In this document: positions 7,433 to 15,768 of the stretch, one piece after another | Position numbering within the stretch: position 1 is the stretch's first letter | Layout: the number at the start of each line of letters is the position of its first letter | From: Gordonia rubripertincta | GTDB lineage: Bacteria; Actinomycetota; Actinomycetes; Mycobacteriales; Mycobacteriaceae | Reading direction: 5' to 3' | Assembly: GCF_038024875.1 (NCBI RefSeq) | Contig: NZ_CP136136.1 | Span: 744,001 to 808,000 of the forward strand | DNA length: 64,000 nt | Program-made: the position numbers and the translations under genes | The notes under the pieces: generated by a model | Told to the model about the DNA's origin: nothing | What the model saw: the letters and a program-made list of their open reading frames with translations, nothing else | Databases searched by the model: none

Positions 7433-8497
7433 ATGACAATGTCCGAGTCATTGCTCGACACCTATCCACACCGAATGGGCGGCCATTGCGGCTCCAGCGC
7501 GATGCGCGACTTGATGGAGTGGTCGGGACTAGGCTTCGACGGGCCACCGAACGAGGGTCTGGTGTTCGCTCTGGGCGGAGCACTCTCGCTCACGTATGTT
7601 CGCACCGACGCCCTCGTGCCGCCGTTGTATCTGGTAGGACGTGGTCCTGACTTCGAGATGGACCTCCCCCGCCGTCTCGGCGCTACGGTGGAGGTCCGGT
7701 CCACCGACGATCCCCAGCTAGGGTGGGATCTCGTCCGCGACGAACTCGACCGCGGCCGGCCCGCGCTCGTGTGGGCCGAAATTGCTGAATTGCCCTACCT
7801 GCGCGTTCAGTTGCGCATGAGTCGCCACGATATCGTCATAGTGGGCTACGACAGCGACGCAGAAATCGCTTACGTCGCAGACAACGATCGCGTCGAAATT
7901 CAACAGGTTCCCTTCGACGCGCTGGCGCGAGCCCGACGCTCGATGACCTTCCCCGAGCCGACCCGACATACGCTCTTCCGCATTGACTGGCCCGAGGCGC
8001 TACCGTCAATCGCCGTCGTGGCTGCGGAGGCGTTCGCGCAATCTGCGGCATGCATGCGCGCGCCCGCAGGATCCACGATCGCCGGCCCTGTCGAACACTC
8101 GGGGACACACGGAATAGACGCAGCCCTAGCACTATCCTCTGACGTGGTGCTCTGGCATGAGCTGCCCTCCGACGTGCTCGAAGTCCACCTATTCAGTCTT
8201 GGTGCATTCATCGAGAAGGCAGGTACGGGTGGTGGCCTGTTCCGACGACTACTCGCGTGTGGCTGCGACGAGATCGCCCGACTGACCGGCGATGCTGCAA
8301 CCAGCGACCTTGCCAGAGATGCTCACCGAGCGGCTGCAGCATGGACATCAGTCGCTCAGGCGGCCGTACACAAGGGCTCGACCGCTGCTACCCGGCTCGA
8401 CCACGTCATCGAGGCCGCGGCGGTTCTAACTGACACTGAGTCGAGCCTTGCCACCTCACTGGACTCCGCCGCCAGATCCCTAAGGTCCGCCGTTTAG
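7433..8497 (+). CDS. BtrH_N-like (C39-peptidase-fold) protein with DUF4872-like C-terminus
   Basis: About 354 aa. The N-terminal half fits BtrH_N: catalytic Cys C19 in GGHCGSSAMRDLMEWSG, His H132 in SRHDIVIVGYD, Asp D150 in VADND. BtrH in butirosin biosynthesis transfers an acyl group from a carrier protein; other relatives are uncharacterised. The C-terminal half is helical and Ala-rich, like DUF4872. ATG 7433 and in-frame ATG 7439 are both possible, with AGGGAG at 7424-7429; an in-frame GTG at 7409 lacks a good site. It lies 108 bp after the transglutaminase-like gene. Only this copy is whole: copy B of the locus stops after 28 codons. Function in this context is unknown. Confidence 0.7.
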   Translation: MTMSESLLDTYPHRMGGHCGSSAMRDLMEWSGLGFDGPPNEGLVFALGGALSLTYVRTDALVPPLYLVGRGPDFEMDLPRRLGATVEVRSTDDPQLGWDLVRDELDRGRPALVWAEIAELPYLRVQLRMSRHDIVIVGYDSDAEIAYVADNDRVEIQQVPFDALARARRSMTFPEPTRHTLFRIDWPEALPSIAVVAAEAFAQSAACMRAPAGSTIAGPVEHSGTHGIDAALALSSDVVLWHELPSDVLEVHLFSLGAFIEKAGTGGGLFRRLLACGCDEIARLTGDAATSDLARDAHRAAAAWTSVAQAAVHKGSTAATRLDHVIEAAAVLTDTESSLATSLDSAARSLRSAV

Positions 8498-8846
8498 AAG
8501 AACTGCCAGCACCGCATCGGTGAGTGGCTGGCCCTAGCCCGGCCCTTTCGCATCTGGATCGACTGAGGTGGGTCGCTACCGGAGTCCGACGGGGTGAACC
8601 ACGAGATCGTGGGCATCAGTTCCTACGAGTTGATTCGGTCCTACTGGTCGCGCCAGACCTGGGGCCTGACTGGCTCGCCGGCTTCATCACCGGGGGCGAC
8701 GTGATGACACTAGATCAGGTGGTAGACGACGAGTCGTTCGACCCGCCCATCCGACACTTGGACAAGTGCTCCTCGCGATAAGGAACACAGTTGTGATCAA
8801 ATACTGAGGGCGGAGACTGGGGCGGCACCGTCTCTCGCGAGCGGGA
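8498..8846. other. Intergenic stretch without a supported gene
   Basis: 349 bp between the BtrH_N-like gene and the convergent TetR gene. Two short frames can be read (an 85-codon one from 8524 and one beginning VNHEIVGISSYELIRSYW near 8596) but neither has a recognisable domain, and both are short. It could be the decayed end of an old gene. No terminator hairpin was noticed. Confidence 0.5.
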
Positions 8847-9596
8847 TCAGTCTAGTCCGAGGCGAGTGGCGAACGCGGGGTCGCCGAAGGGTCTGTCTCT
8901 GCGGAAGCGAACGCCCACTGTGGCCGCAGCGCCGTCAATGATCCCCCACGACGTCTGATAAAGGTGCGCGGAGAACAGGTCCTTGCTCATTCCATTGAGC
9001 CGACCGTGATCGATCCACCATTGGGTAGCTGATAGGCCCGCCCCCAAGATGGAGGCCACTACGACGGCGACGAGGGACTCGTCGGCACCGACCGATTGGA
9101 GGCTACGGGCGAACTCGTCGGAAATAATATCCATTGCCGATCTCAGCTGATCCGCGGCCCCTCCCTCGCCGGACTCAGAATACTGAAACATGTGGTTCGT
9201 CATGAGGAAGCGGACGACCGCCGGATGCTCGTCGACCAATGACACGTATGCGGAGATCGCTGACCGGAAGAGCTCGTCGACGGAGTCCTGCTGTCCGGAG
9301 AGCAGAGTTGACTGTGCGGACTCCCACATCATCGAACCCAAACGTGCTGCCACAGCGGAATAGAGCCCAGCTCGGTCACCGAAATGGCGATAAAGCTTCG
9401 GCTTCGACGCCCCTGCCTCTTCCGCGAAGTCGTCCATGCTCACAGCGTCGCCAAACTTCTCGATCGCGCGTATTGCCGCGTCGACGAGTTCAGCCTTCAC
9501 GATAGCGCGGTGGTCGTCCCAACGCGTGCTTCGTGCATCGCGCACACGACGTTGCACTTTCACCGGGGCTGCGGAGATTCGACGGACTACAGACAT
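8847..9596 (-). CDS. TetR-family regulator, last gene of the oxidation operon
   Basis: About 249 aa when started at ATG 9596; an upstream in-frame start at 9635 would add 13 residues. The HTH region is clear at the N-terminus: AELVDAAIRAIEKFGDAVSM, DDFAEEAGASKPKLYRHFGDR. The C-terminal domain is a helical ligand pocket. It lies 91 bp downstream of the alpha/beta hydrolase gene and in the same direction, so it is probably part of, or just after, the aurF-BVMO operon. It is a candidate for the protein that binds the CAGTAYCTGGTACYG operators at 15263-15293 and 37291-37305 (inference). Confidence 0.85.
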   Translation of the reverse strand: MSVVRRISAAPVKVQRRVRDARSTRWDDHRAIVKAELVDAAIRAIEKFGDAVSMDDFAEEAGASKPKLYRHFGDRAGLYSAVAARLGSMMWESAQSTLLSGQQDSVDELFRSAISAYVSLVDEHPAVVRFLMTNHMFQYSESGEGGAADQLRSAMDIISDEFARSLQSVGADESLVAVVVASILGAGLSATQWWIDHGRLNGMSKDLFSAHLYQTSWGIIDGAAATVGVRFRRDRPFGDPAFATRLGLD

Positions 9597-9687
9597 GACC
9601 CACCACGCTACCAGGATGGTTGACCGTCGCCCCAATAAGCACGTGGCGCACGCATGCAGTCGGCAGAGACATGGGTCGAAACGAGCT

Positions 9688-10596
9688 TCAAGCGGATCTG
9701 TCTAACCTGGCCACAGCTGAATTGAAGTCTTCAACGGCCTCTAGGTTGGACATGTGACCGACCTTGTCGAGAAGAGTGAATTCAAATAGAACGCCCTGCC
9801 GACCCAGTCGCGCTGCGAGATCCACCGAATGGGCCGCCGGGGTCAGTCTGTCGGCATCGCCCACGATGACCGCCGCCGGCACTGTCAGCGAGTCAACACC
9901 CCTGCTGACGTCGATTGTCGCCAAAACCGCACCCCACATCCCCCGCACCTGTGGTGGGCATCGCAACACGATGTCGGCGCACTCATCGATTACCTCGACA
10001 GTCGCGCCCGGGCCCAGGGTTCCGTAACGAATCAGGCGGCGAGACAAACGCGTGTCCTGCATCTCGGGTCCCGCGACCGCAAGACTAGCCGCGAAGGCCC
10101 GTTCAAGTCTCGGTCGTAGCTGGCGGGGAACTTTGAGTAACGTTGACCGATCCACCAACTGTGATGGCCCGGTGCTTGCCAGTACTACTCCGCGGGCCAG
10201 CTCCGACACCGAGGCTGGGTACTCAGCTGCCCAGCTCATGATGGACATACCTCCCATGCTGTGTCCGACCACGACAGCCTTGTCGGTGGGAGTGGCTACC
10301 GCCCGAACTACGGACTCCAAGTCATCGGCCAGAAGTCTCGCCGAGAACGGTACCCGGCCCCGGTCGCTCCACCCGTGTCCGCGTTGGTCGTAGACCACTA
10401 CCCTATGCGTCGCCGCGAAGTGTTCGATCTGTGGCCGCCAGAAACGCCCCTGACAGGCCCAGCCGTGACTAAAGACTAGAAGTGGAGCATCCCGGCCCGA
10501 GCCGAATTCCTGGGCGAACAACCTGGTTCCGTCGGAGGAGAGGACCTCGAGGTGCCGCGATCCTCGCGACTCGCTCGCTATCTCAGAGGTCATCAA
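9688..10596 (-). CDS. Alpha/beta hydrolase (esterase-like)
   Basis: A 302-aa alpha/beta-hydrolase-fold protein. It shows the oxyanion-hole region FSHGWACQGRFW, the strand YDQRGHGWSDR, and the nucleophile elbow GHSMGG with the catalytic Ser, with late Asp and His candidates in VGDADRLTP and KVGHMSN. No signal peptide is seen. It overlaps the upstream reductase gene by 14 bp. Beside a Baeyer-Villiger monooxygenase, a natural role is hydrolysis of the ester made by that enzyme (inference from context); epoxide or haloperoxidase activity cannot be excluded. Confidence 0.85.
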   Translation of the reverse strand: MMTSEIASESRGSRHLEVLSSDGTRLFAQEFGSGRDAPLLVFSHGWACQGRFWRPQIEHFAATHRVVVYDQRGHGWSDRGRVPFSARLLADDLESVVRAVATPTDKAVVVGHSMGGMSIMSWAAEYPASVSELARGVVLASTGPSQLVDRSTLLKVPRQLRPRLERAFAASLAVAGPEMQDTRLSRRLIRYGTLGPGATVEVIDECADIVLRCPPQVRGMWGAVLATIDVSRGVDSLTVPAAVIVGDADRLTPAAHSVDLAARLGRQGVLFEFTLLDKVGHMSNLEAVEDFNSAVARLDRSA

Positions 10597-11653
10597 AGCT
10601 CACCGTGACTGCATCCGTCAGCGGAAGTGCCTGACACGCAAGCCGTTCACCGTCGGCAATGTCATCTTCAACGAGGATGTGGTTTTGTGCCATTTCTACA
10701 TCACCCTCAACCAGCTTGCATACGCACGCGCTGCAGGCCCCTTCTCGGCAGGAGTACGGGGCATTGTGACCTTGGGCCAATAGCACGTCGAGCAACGGAG
10801 TGTTGCGCGGCCACTCAGTCGTGATGGACTGCCCATTCAGATAGACCGTGGCGGTCGCCACACCATCGTCGTCACTGAGCTGACGCATCGTGGCTGTCTC
10901 GAATGGATCTCCGGTCAGTGACTGAAAGACTTCTCGATGTACCGAGGCGTGCTCAACACCGCAGGCCTCCGCCGACTTCTGAACCAGATCCATGAACGGC
11001 GCCGGACCACAGGTGTAGATCTGTGCACCGCGGTGCTCACGTATGGCGGATTCGACATCCTCAGGTGCCGGAATCCCCATAGCCGACTCCAACCAGTGGA
11101 AGACCGTGAAACGCTCGGGGAACTCGGAGGCGATCTGCGCCAGTTGGCCCTCGTACATGATCGACTCGGCATCGCGATTCGCGTAGAACAGTGTGACTTC
11201 GCCCCCGCCGCACACAAGCGCCGACTTAATCAGCGACAAGACCGGAGTGATCCCACTTCCTCCTGCAAAGAATAGAAAATCGACGTCGAGATTCTTAGCC
11301 GTGAAGTGCCCCGACGGCGGGAGGACGGTCAACTCCATTCCCGTCATCGCGTTGTCGCACAGCCAGTTCGATGCGTAACCGTTCTCCGTCCGCTTGATCC
11401 CGATCTCGAGACGGAAGTCCTCGACGTGAGGCGAGCTGCTCAACGAGTAGCATCGTGCGACATGACCGGTCCGATCAGATGGGATCTTCACGGTGATGAA
11501 TTGCCCTGGGACATGCTTGAACTCCTCGACCATGGCATCGGGGATCTCGAACGAAATGGTGACGGAGTCTTTCGTTTCCTGGGTCACTTCTGAGACGCGC
11601 AAGGTGCGTGAGCGGGCTGCGGCAGCCGGACGTGCATCGGGTTCGACGGTCAC
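10583..11653 (-). CDS. Oxygenase reductase with FAD, NAD(P)H and [2Fe-2S] domains (KshB-like)
   Basis: A 356-aa electron-transfer protein with the order FAD domain, NAD(P)H domain, plant-type ferredoxin domain, as in KshB, PaaE and Hmp-like reductases. Visible motifs are RCYSLSSSP (FAD), GGSGITPVLS and CGP (nucleotide), and cluster ligands C302, C307, C310 and C340 (CREGACSAC, then ERLACQA). It starts at GTG 11653, overlapping the SDR stop by 4 bp (GTGA). It would feed electrons to an oxygenase; the AurF-like diiron protein in the same operon is the obvious candidate, because flavin monooxygenases such as the BVMO need no reductase. Confidence 0.88.
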   Translation of the reverse strand: MTVEPDARPAAAARSRTLRVSEVTQETKDSVTISFEIPDAMVEEFKHVPGQFITVKIPSDRTGHVARCYSLSSSPHVEDFRLEIGIKRTENGYASNWLCDNAMTGMELTVLPPSGHFTAKNLDVDFLFFAGGSGITPVLSLIKSALVCGGGEVTLFYANRDAESIMYEGQLAQIASEFPERFTVFHWLESAMGIPAPEDVESAIREHRGAQIYTCGPAPFMDLVQKSAEACGVEHASVHREVFQSLTGDPFETATMRQLSDDDGVATATVYLNGQSITTEWPRNTPLLDVLLAQGHNAPYSCREGACSACVCKLVEGDVEMAQNHILVEDDIADGERLACQALPLTDAVTVSFDDL

Positions 11654-12519
11654 TTGAGGATCCCCTGTCTACGTGCGACCGCGTAACCCGCCCGTGTCAG
11701 TGGCGCCGCGATGTCCTGGTAGCGGGGACCGATCACCCGTGCCACGAAGTCGAAACCGCGGGCGTCCGCACCGATCAACACTCGTGCCTTCTTCTTGTCC
11801 ATACCTTTGAGGATTGTCGCCGCTGCTTTATCCGGGGTGCTTCGTGCGATCCTGTCGAACAGCGAGGCGACAGTCGCGGTGTCTGCCCCCATGGCGGAAA
11901 CGCCTCGGGCATTGTTGACGATGTTGGTTTTTACACCCCCCGGGTGCACACATGTCACTGTGACCGGGTATCGACTGATTTTCATCTCCTGTCGGAGCGC
12001 CTCGGTGAAGCCTCTGACGCCGAATTTCGCGGCATTGTATGCGCTCTGGCTGGGGATTCCGATCAAGCCGAAGACGCTCGACGTGTTAATGAGATGTCCG
12101 TCCCCGGACGCGATCAGGTGAGGCAGAAACGCCTTCGACCCGTTAACGACTCCGCCAAAGTTGATGCCCATGAGCCAGTCGAAGTCTTCCCAGGTCATGT
12201 CGACCACGTCGACGCCCAAGGCCACGCCGGCGTTATTGAACACCATGTCGACGTGGCCCGACTCTGACCGCACTCCGTCGGCATAGTCCTGAAACGCACT
12301 GCGGTCCGCAACGTCTAGTACGGCGGCGGTTACCGTCGCCGCATACGTGGTGCGGCAAAGTTCTGCAGTCTCCTTCAAGTGCATCTCATCAATGTCGGAC
12401 AGTGCCAGTGCGGCACCTCGCTCCGCCAACTGGAGTGCCAGAGACCGACCGATCCCTGACGCGGCACCGGTGATCACTGCCACCTTGCCTGTGTAATCAT
12501 GCCGGTCAGAATTGCTCAC
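11650..12519 (-). CDS. Short-chain dehydrogenase/reductase
   Basis: A 289-aa SDR with the full motif set: cofactor loop TGAASGIG, NNAG, the catalytic Ser in NTSSVFG and YNAAK (Tyr and Lys). The start GTG 12519 (VSNSDRHDYTGKVAVITG) is chosen because the longer frame upstream only reads through the end of the monooxygenase gene. It lies 47 bp after the BVMO and overlaps the reductase by GTGA. A likely job is oxidation of a secondary alcohol to the ketone used by the BVMO (inference). Similar SDRs sit with BVMOs in the mycobacterial mymA region. Confidence 0.87.
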   Translation of the reverse strand: MSNSDRHDYTGKVAVITGAASGIGRSLALQLAERGAALALSDIDEMHLKETAELCRTTYAATVTAAVLDVADRSAFQDYADGVRSESGHVDMVFNNAGVALGVDVVDMTWEDFDWLMGINFGGVVNGSKAFLPHLIASGDGHLINTSSVFGLIGIPSQSAYNAAKFGVRGFTEALRQEMKISRYPVTVTCVHPGGVKTNIVNNARGVSAMGADTATVASLFDRIARSTPDKAAATILKGMDKKKARVLIGADARGFDFVARVIGPRYQDIAAPLTRAGYAVARRQGILK

Positions 12520-12566
12520 TGTCGTCTCACCATTTCTACGAATCGTGTCTCTCCGTGCGTTCGGGC

Positions 12567-14087
12567 TCAGGCGATGTCGTACTCGGCGGGGTCGAAATCT
12601 TTTGTGGCGCGCCAGTACTGCCATGTGAAGCCCGGCCACACGGTCCGGTTGACGCCCTGCGAGTCGAGATACCAACTCGTGCAGCCGCCGTTGGTCCACA
12701 CTCCCTTGGCCAGCTTCCGCTGGATGTCGGTGTTGAACTGTTCTTGCACGGACGGGCGTACGTCAACCTTCTCAGCGCCTCGGCTTTCTACTGTGTCGAT
12801 GGCCTTCATGATGTATTTGATCTGTTGCTCGATCATGAACACCACTGAGTTGTGGCCGAGGCCCGTGTTGGGTCCGAGGAGGAAAAACAGGTTGGGAAAA
12901 CCCTTGGTCGTGATGCCCAGGTGCGTGTTAATCCCCGTCTGATGCCAGTGGGACGGGAGATCCTCGCCAGTGGCACCTTTCAGGGCGAGCTGATCGAAAC
13001 CATCAGTCACGTGAAAACCGGTCGCATAAATAATTACGTCGATGAGGTGCTCGACGCCGTCTGAGGTGATGATGGAATCAGCGGTGACCCTCTCAATCCG
13101 ATCGCTGATGACGGTGGTGTTGGGCGCCGCAAGTGCAGGGTAATAGTCGTTTGACCCCAGAATTCGCTTACAGCCGATGCGATATGACGGGGTCAGTTTC
13201 TTGCGTAGTGCCGGATCAGAGATGGAGCGTTCAATGTTCCACCGAGCGACCCGTTCGATTGGCCGCATAAGGTTGGAGTGACCGTTGAGGCCGAAGGCTA
13301 GGCTCTCCGCACCCCAGTACACCGACCACCTGGCGATACGACGTGCAATCGGGAGTCTGCTCAGAAGAGTCCGCAGGGCCGGCGGAACGGTGAAATTCTT
13401 GCGGGGTAGGACCCAGGCAGGGGTTCGCTGGAAGACCTTGAGGGACATGGCCTCCTTCTGTACGAACGGCACAAACTGGATAGCGCTGGCACCAGTGCCG
13501 ATCACGGCGACACGCTTGCCCTCCAGATCCACCGAATGATCCCACTGTGCGGAGTGAAACGCTTCGCCTTTAAAGTCCTCAATCCCCGAAATTTCGGGAA
13601 AATTGGGGATATGCAGCGCACCGACTCCTGAAACTACGAACTGAGCAATGTACTCACGTCCGGACTCAGTACGCAGGTGCCACCGCGACTCTGACTCGCT
13701 CCAGTATCCGGAAACCAACTTCTGACCGAAATGAATCTTTTGTGTCACGCCGCGCTTGTCCGCGACGTCTTGTAGATACCGCTCAATTTCTGGTTGTGAC
13801 GACCACACCTTCGACCAGCTACCTCGACTTTCGAATGAGTACGAGTACATCAGCGACGGGACGTCACATGCACAGCCCGGATAGGTATTGTCGCGCCAGG
13901 TTCCACCGACGGAGCTTGCCTTCTCCAGGATTAGAAAGTCGCTGTACCCGCGACGTCTTAGCTGTGCGGCCATCCCGAGACCAGAGAACCCGCTTCCGAT
14001 GATCAGAATCTTGGTCGAAATCGGGTCGTCGGTTGAGTCGGTTTTGGCGGCGGCGCGCGAGGCGCGCCGGGTAGTTGAAGATGCCAT
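12567..14087 (-). CDS. Flavin-containing Baeyer-Villiger-type monooxygenase
   Basis: A 506-aa NAD(P)H/FAD monooxygenase. It has the FAD Rossmann motif GSGFSG at residues 31-36, the BVMO fingerprint FKGEAFHSAQWD (FxGxxxHxxxW), and the NADPH motif VAVIGTGASAIQ. The GGTW and DVPS regions are also typical. The start ATG 14087 is chosen because GAGGGAGAAAG lies just upstream, whereas the longer frame has no ribosome site. BVMOs insert oxygen next to a ketone to give an ester or lactone. It follows the AurF-like gene (162 bp gap) and precedes the SDR, so it is central in this operon. The final P of the fingerprint is D here, as in some mycobacterial members. Confidence 0.9.
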   Translation of the reverse strand: MASSTTRRASRAAAKTDSTDDPISTKILIIGSGFSGLGMAAQLRRRGYSDFLILEKASSVGGTWRDNTYPGCACDVPSLMYSYSFESRGSWSKVWSSQPEIERYLQDVADKRGVTQKIHFGQKLVSGYWSESESRWHLRTESGREYIAQFVVSGVGALHIPNFPEISGIEDFKGEAFHSAQWDHSVDLEGKRVAVIGTGASAIQFVPFVQKEAMSLKVFQRTPAWVLPRKNFTVPPALRTLLSRLPIARRIARWSVYWGAESLAFGLNGHSNLMRPIERVARWNIERSISDPALRKKLTPSYRIGCKRILGSNDYYPALAAPNTTVISDRIERVTADSIITSDGVEHLIDVIIYATGFHVTDGFDQLALKGATGEDLPSHWHQTGINTHLGITTKGFPNLFFLLGPNTGLGHNSVVFMIEQQIKYIMKAIDTVESRGAEKVDVRPSVQEQFNTDIQRKLAKGVWTNGGCTSWYLDSQGVNRTVWPGFTWQYWRATKDFDPAEYDIA

Positions 14088-14248
14088 GTTTATGCTTTCT
14101 CCCTCGTGGGTTCGTTGGCACAACACATCACCTGCGCACAGTGGCAGCGGGTGATCTGTTGAGGCGGAAGTGATCGCGAAGCCATCGAGAATGCTCCGCA
14201 CAGGTCTAACTGATGTCGACCGTGACGGCTCGGCCGCGTGAACGGAGA

Positions 14249-15217
14249 TCAGCGGAGATCGTCGGGAAGGCTCCGCGTCGCGCGCCACATGGCCATTGTG
14301 AACTTGCCTTCCAGCATTCCCGCCTCATGGAAGAACCGAATCATGGGCTCCGACATGAACTGCAGGTTGGTCCGATAGTTTGGGCTGGTTTGTTGTGCCC
14401 ATACGCCACGCCAGCGGCTAATTCCCACTGCGGGGTACACTTTCGGATTAATGAGCAGCGGGTACGCCAGGTTCGCGATGACGGCAAGCACCCCTCGGTG
14501 CCAAGCGCGCGTCGCCTTACGTCGACGCTGCATGCCTTCGATCATCTCCAGTCGCGCAAAGGTAATGTGACGGGCTTCCTCGAGGACATGGATCTTCATG
14601 AGCTGGCGAAGCTGAGGCTGCATACTGGGGTCGTTCATCGCCTCGCGCTGGGCGCGGTCCAGGATTTCCTCGATCAGCAGCGTGGCTCCGGACACCGACG
14701 GTCCGAGCGGGACGAAATGCAGGATCTTTGCGAAGCTCAAGAAGCCCTTAGGGAGCTTGTAAGGGGGCACGCCTGTTTTGTTAATGAGGCGCGCGAACAT
14801 AGTGGAATGGCGGGACTCATCGCCGATTTCTGTTAGCGCGTATAGGGACTTCTGATCGGTTAGGGCCCCCTTTGCCGACATGCGCAGGAGCGCCGAACTC
14901 AAGAGGTTCTCTGCGTAGATGCCGAAACTGAGGATGCTTACGATCTCGTGGCGTCCCAGCTCGCGACGCTGCTCCTCGGTCATCTTGTTCCATAGTTTGG
15001 TGCCGTATAGCGACACCCGGTGCTCTGGCAGAAAGTACTTGCCTTCCTCCCAGGGCGACTCCCAGTCGATGTCGATCTCCGCGTCGTAGAACTTCTCCGC
15101 GGAAGACCGCAACAGACGACCTGCAGATCGTTCCATGTCGACGGGCTTGCGCCCGTTCACCCGGGCCATGCCCTCCTGTGAAAAGTCGGGCTTGATATGG
15201 GCATCCTGCACGGTCAT
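14249..15217 (-). CDS. AurF-like diiron oxygenase
   Basis: A 322-aa non-haem diiron protein of the AurF (p-aminobenzoate N-oxygenase) family. All seven metal ligands of AurF can be placed by spacing: E103, E134 and H137 (EIGDESRH), E183, then H210, E214 and H217 (HVLEEARH). The start ATG 15217 is preferred because GAGGAG lies 6 nt upstream; a TTG 21 nt further upstream has no such site. It is the first gene of the minus-strand operon, reading away from the DUF4873 gene. Family members hydroxylate amines or other substrates using two electrons; the reductase encoded in the operon could supply them. The substrate is unknown. Confidence 0.88.
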   Translation of the reverse strand: MTVQDAHIKPDFSQEGMARVNGRKPVDMERSAGRLLRSSAEKFYDAEIDIDWESPWEEGKYFLPEHRVSLYGTKLWNKMTEEQRRELGRHEIVSILSFGIYAENLLSSALLRMSAKGALTDQKSLYALTEIGDESRHSTMFARLINKTGVPPYKLPKGFLSFAKILHFVPLGPSVSGATLLIEEILDRAQREAMNDPSMQPQLRQLMKIHVLEEARHITFARLEMIEGMQRRRKATRAWHRGVLAVIANLAYPLLINPKVYPAVGISRWRGVWAQQTSPNYRTNLQFMSEPMIRFFHEAGMLEGKFTMAMWRATRSLPDDLR

Positions 15218-15262
15218 GTCTTCTCCTCGGTCGTTCAAGGCTGGGAGTCGGGGCCTGGCGCC

Positions 15263-15293
15263 CAGTACCCATTACTCGCAGTATCTGGTACTG
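15263..15293. promoter_or_regulatory. Tandem operator CAGTA-N5-TACTG in the aurF/DUF4873 divergent promoter
   Basis: CAGTATCTGGTACTG at 15279-15293 is an inverted repeat (CAGTA / TACTG, 5-bp spacer). A weaker neighbour, CAGTACCCATTACTC, lies at 15263-15277, exactly 16 bp away. The same element, CAGTACCTGGTACCG, recurs at 37291-37305 before the mce operon, also preceded by a TACT half-site. The repetition in two unrelated promoters argues for a shared regulator, probably TetR-type; the protein is not identified. Confidence 0.6.
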
Positions 15294-15350
15294 CTAGTAT
15301 CCACGAACCGCGTTATTTGTCAACGCTCAATGCGAAGAAGGTAGGGCTGC

Positions 15351-15689
15351 ATGTCTGACGACCATGACCTCGACTACTCCGGCGAAGGAACCCTGGTGTG
15401 CCGTGGGACGGAGATCCATGTCGAAGCGAAAATAAGAGGTTATTTCCAGCCGCTGAACGGCTTATACACCTGGTATGGCCGGATTCAGAAGAATGATGAG
15501 CTCGACGGGCTCCTGAAAGGCGCCCGCGCGATCGCTGTATTTACGACCGCTGAGGGGCGGGCGGAGTGTGTCGTCGGGGATCCCGACTTCTGGGGCCGAT
15601 ACCGCATCTCAGGTAAGAGCACCCCCCCATACCACCTGCCCACCACTCTCGAGGAGGTCGAAGACATGGCCGAGCACCACCACAAGTGA
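15351..15689 (+). CDS. DUF4873 domain protein
   Basis: A 112-aa protein that matches the DUF4873 pattern: YSGEGTLVCRGTEIHVEAKI, GYFQPLNGLYTWYGRI, and RYRISGKSTPPYHLP near the end. In mycobacteria this domain occurs alone or fused to the C-terminus of flavin monooxygenases, so its place opposite a BVMO/AurF operon fits. It has no membrane segment. It is the first gene of a plus-strand unit with MmpL 1, 79 bp downstream, and shares the divergent promoter that carries the tandem operator. Biochemical function is unknown. Confidence 0.8.
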   Translation: MSDDHDLDYSGEGTLVCRGTEIHVEAKIRGYFQPLNGLYTWYGRIQKNDELDGLLKGARAIAVFTTAEGRAECVVGDPDFWGRYRISGKSTPPYHLPTTLEEVEDMAEHHHK

Positions 15690-15768
15690 CAATCATCCAC
15701 CGCACGGACGTTCGCCAGACGGATCCGAACGATTGGGTCGCCCACTTCAGGTCGAGAGGATATTGCAC

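Larger units (their letters stand above)
2384..7517 (+). repeat. 5134-bp inverted duplication, copy A (CYP153 locus)
   Basis: This block recurs in inverted orientation at 52339-57472. Coordinates map as x to 59856 minus x throughout with no indel, and all six-frame translations of the two blocks agree, so they appear identical. It contains the AraC regulator, ferredoxin, CYP153, ferredoxin reductase, the transglutaminase-like gene and the first 85 bases of the BtrH_N-like gene, which is complete only in this copy. Confidence 0.95.

Noticed and set aside
8524..8781. 85-codon ORF after the BtrH_N-like gene
   Set aside because: No recognisable domain or ribosome site, and another frame over the same bases looks just as plausible; kept only as an intergenic stretch.
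12520..12699. Longer N-terminus for the SDR (60 extra codons)
   Set aside because: The extension reads through the end of the monooxygenase gene in another frame and lacks SDR character; GTG 12519 fits the family start.
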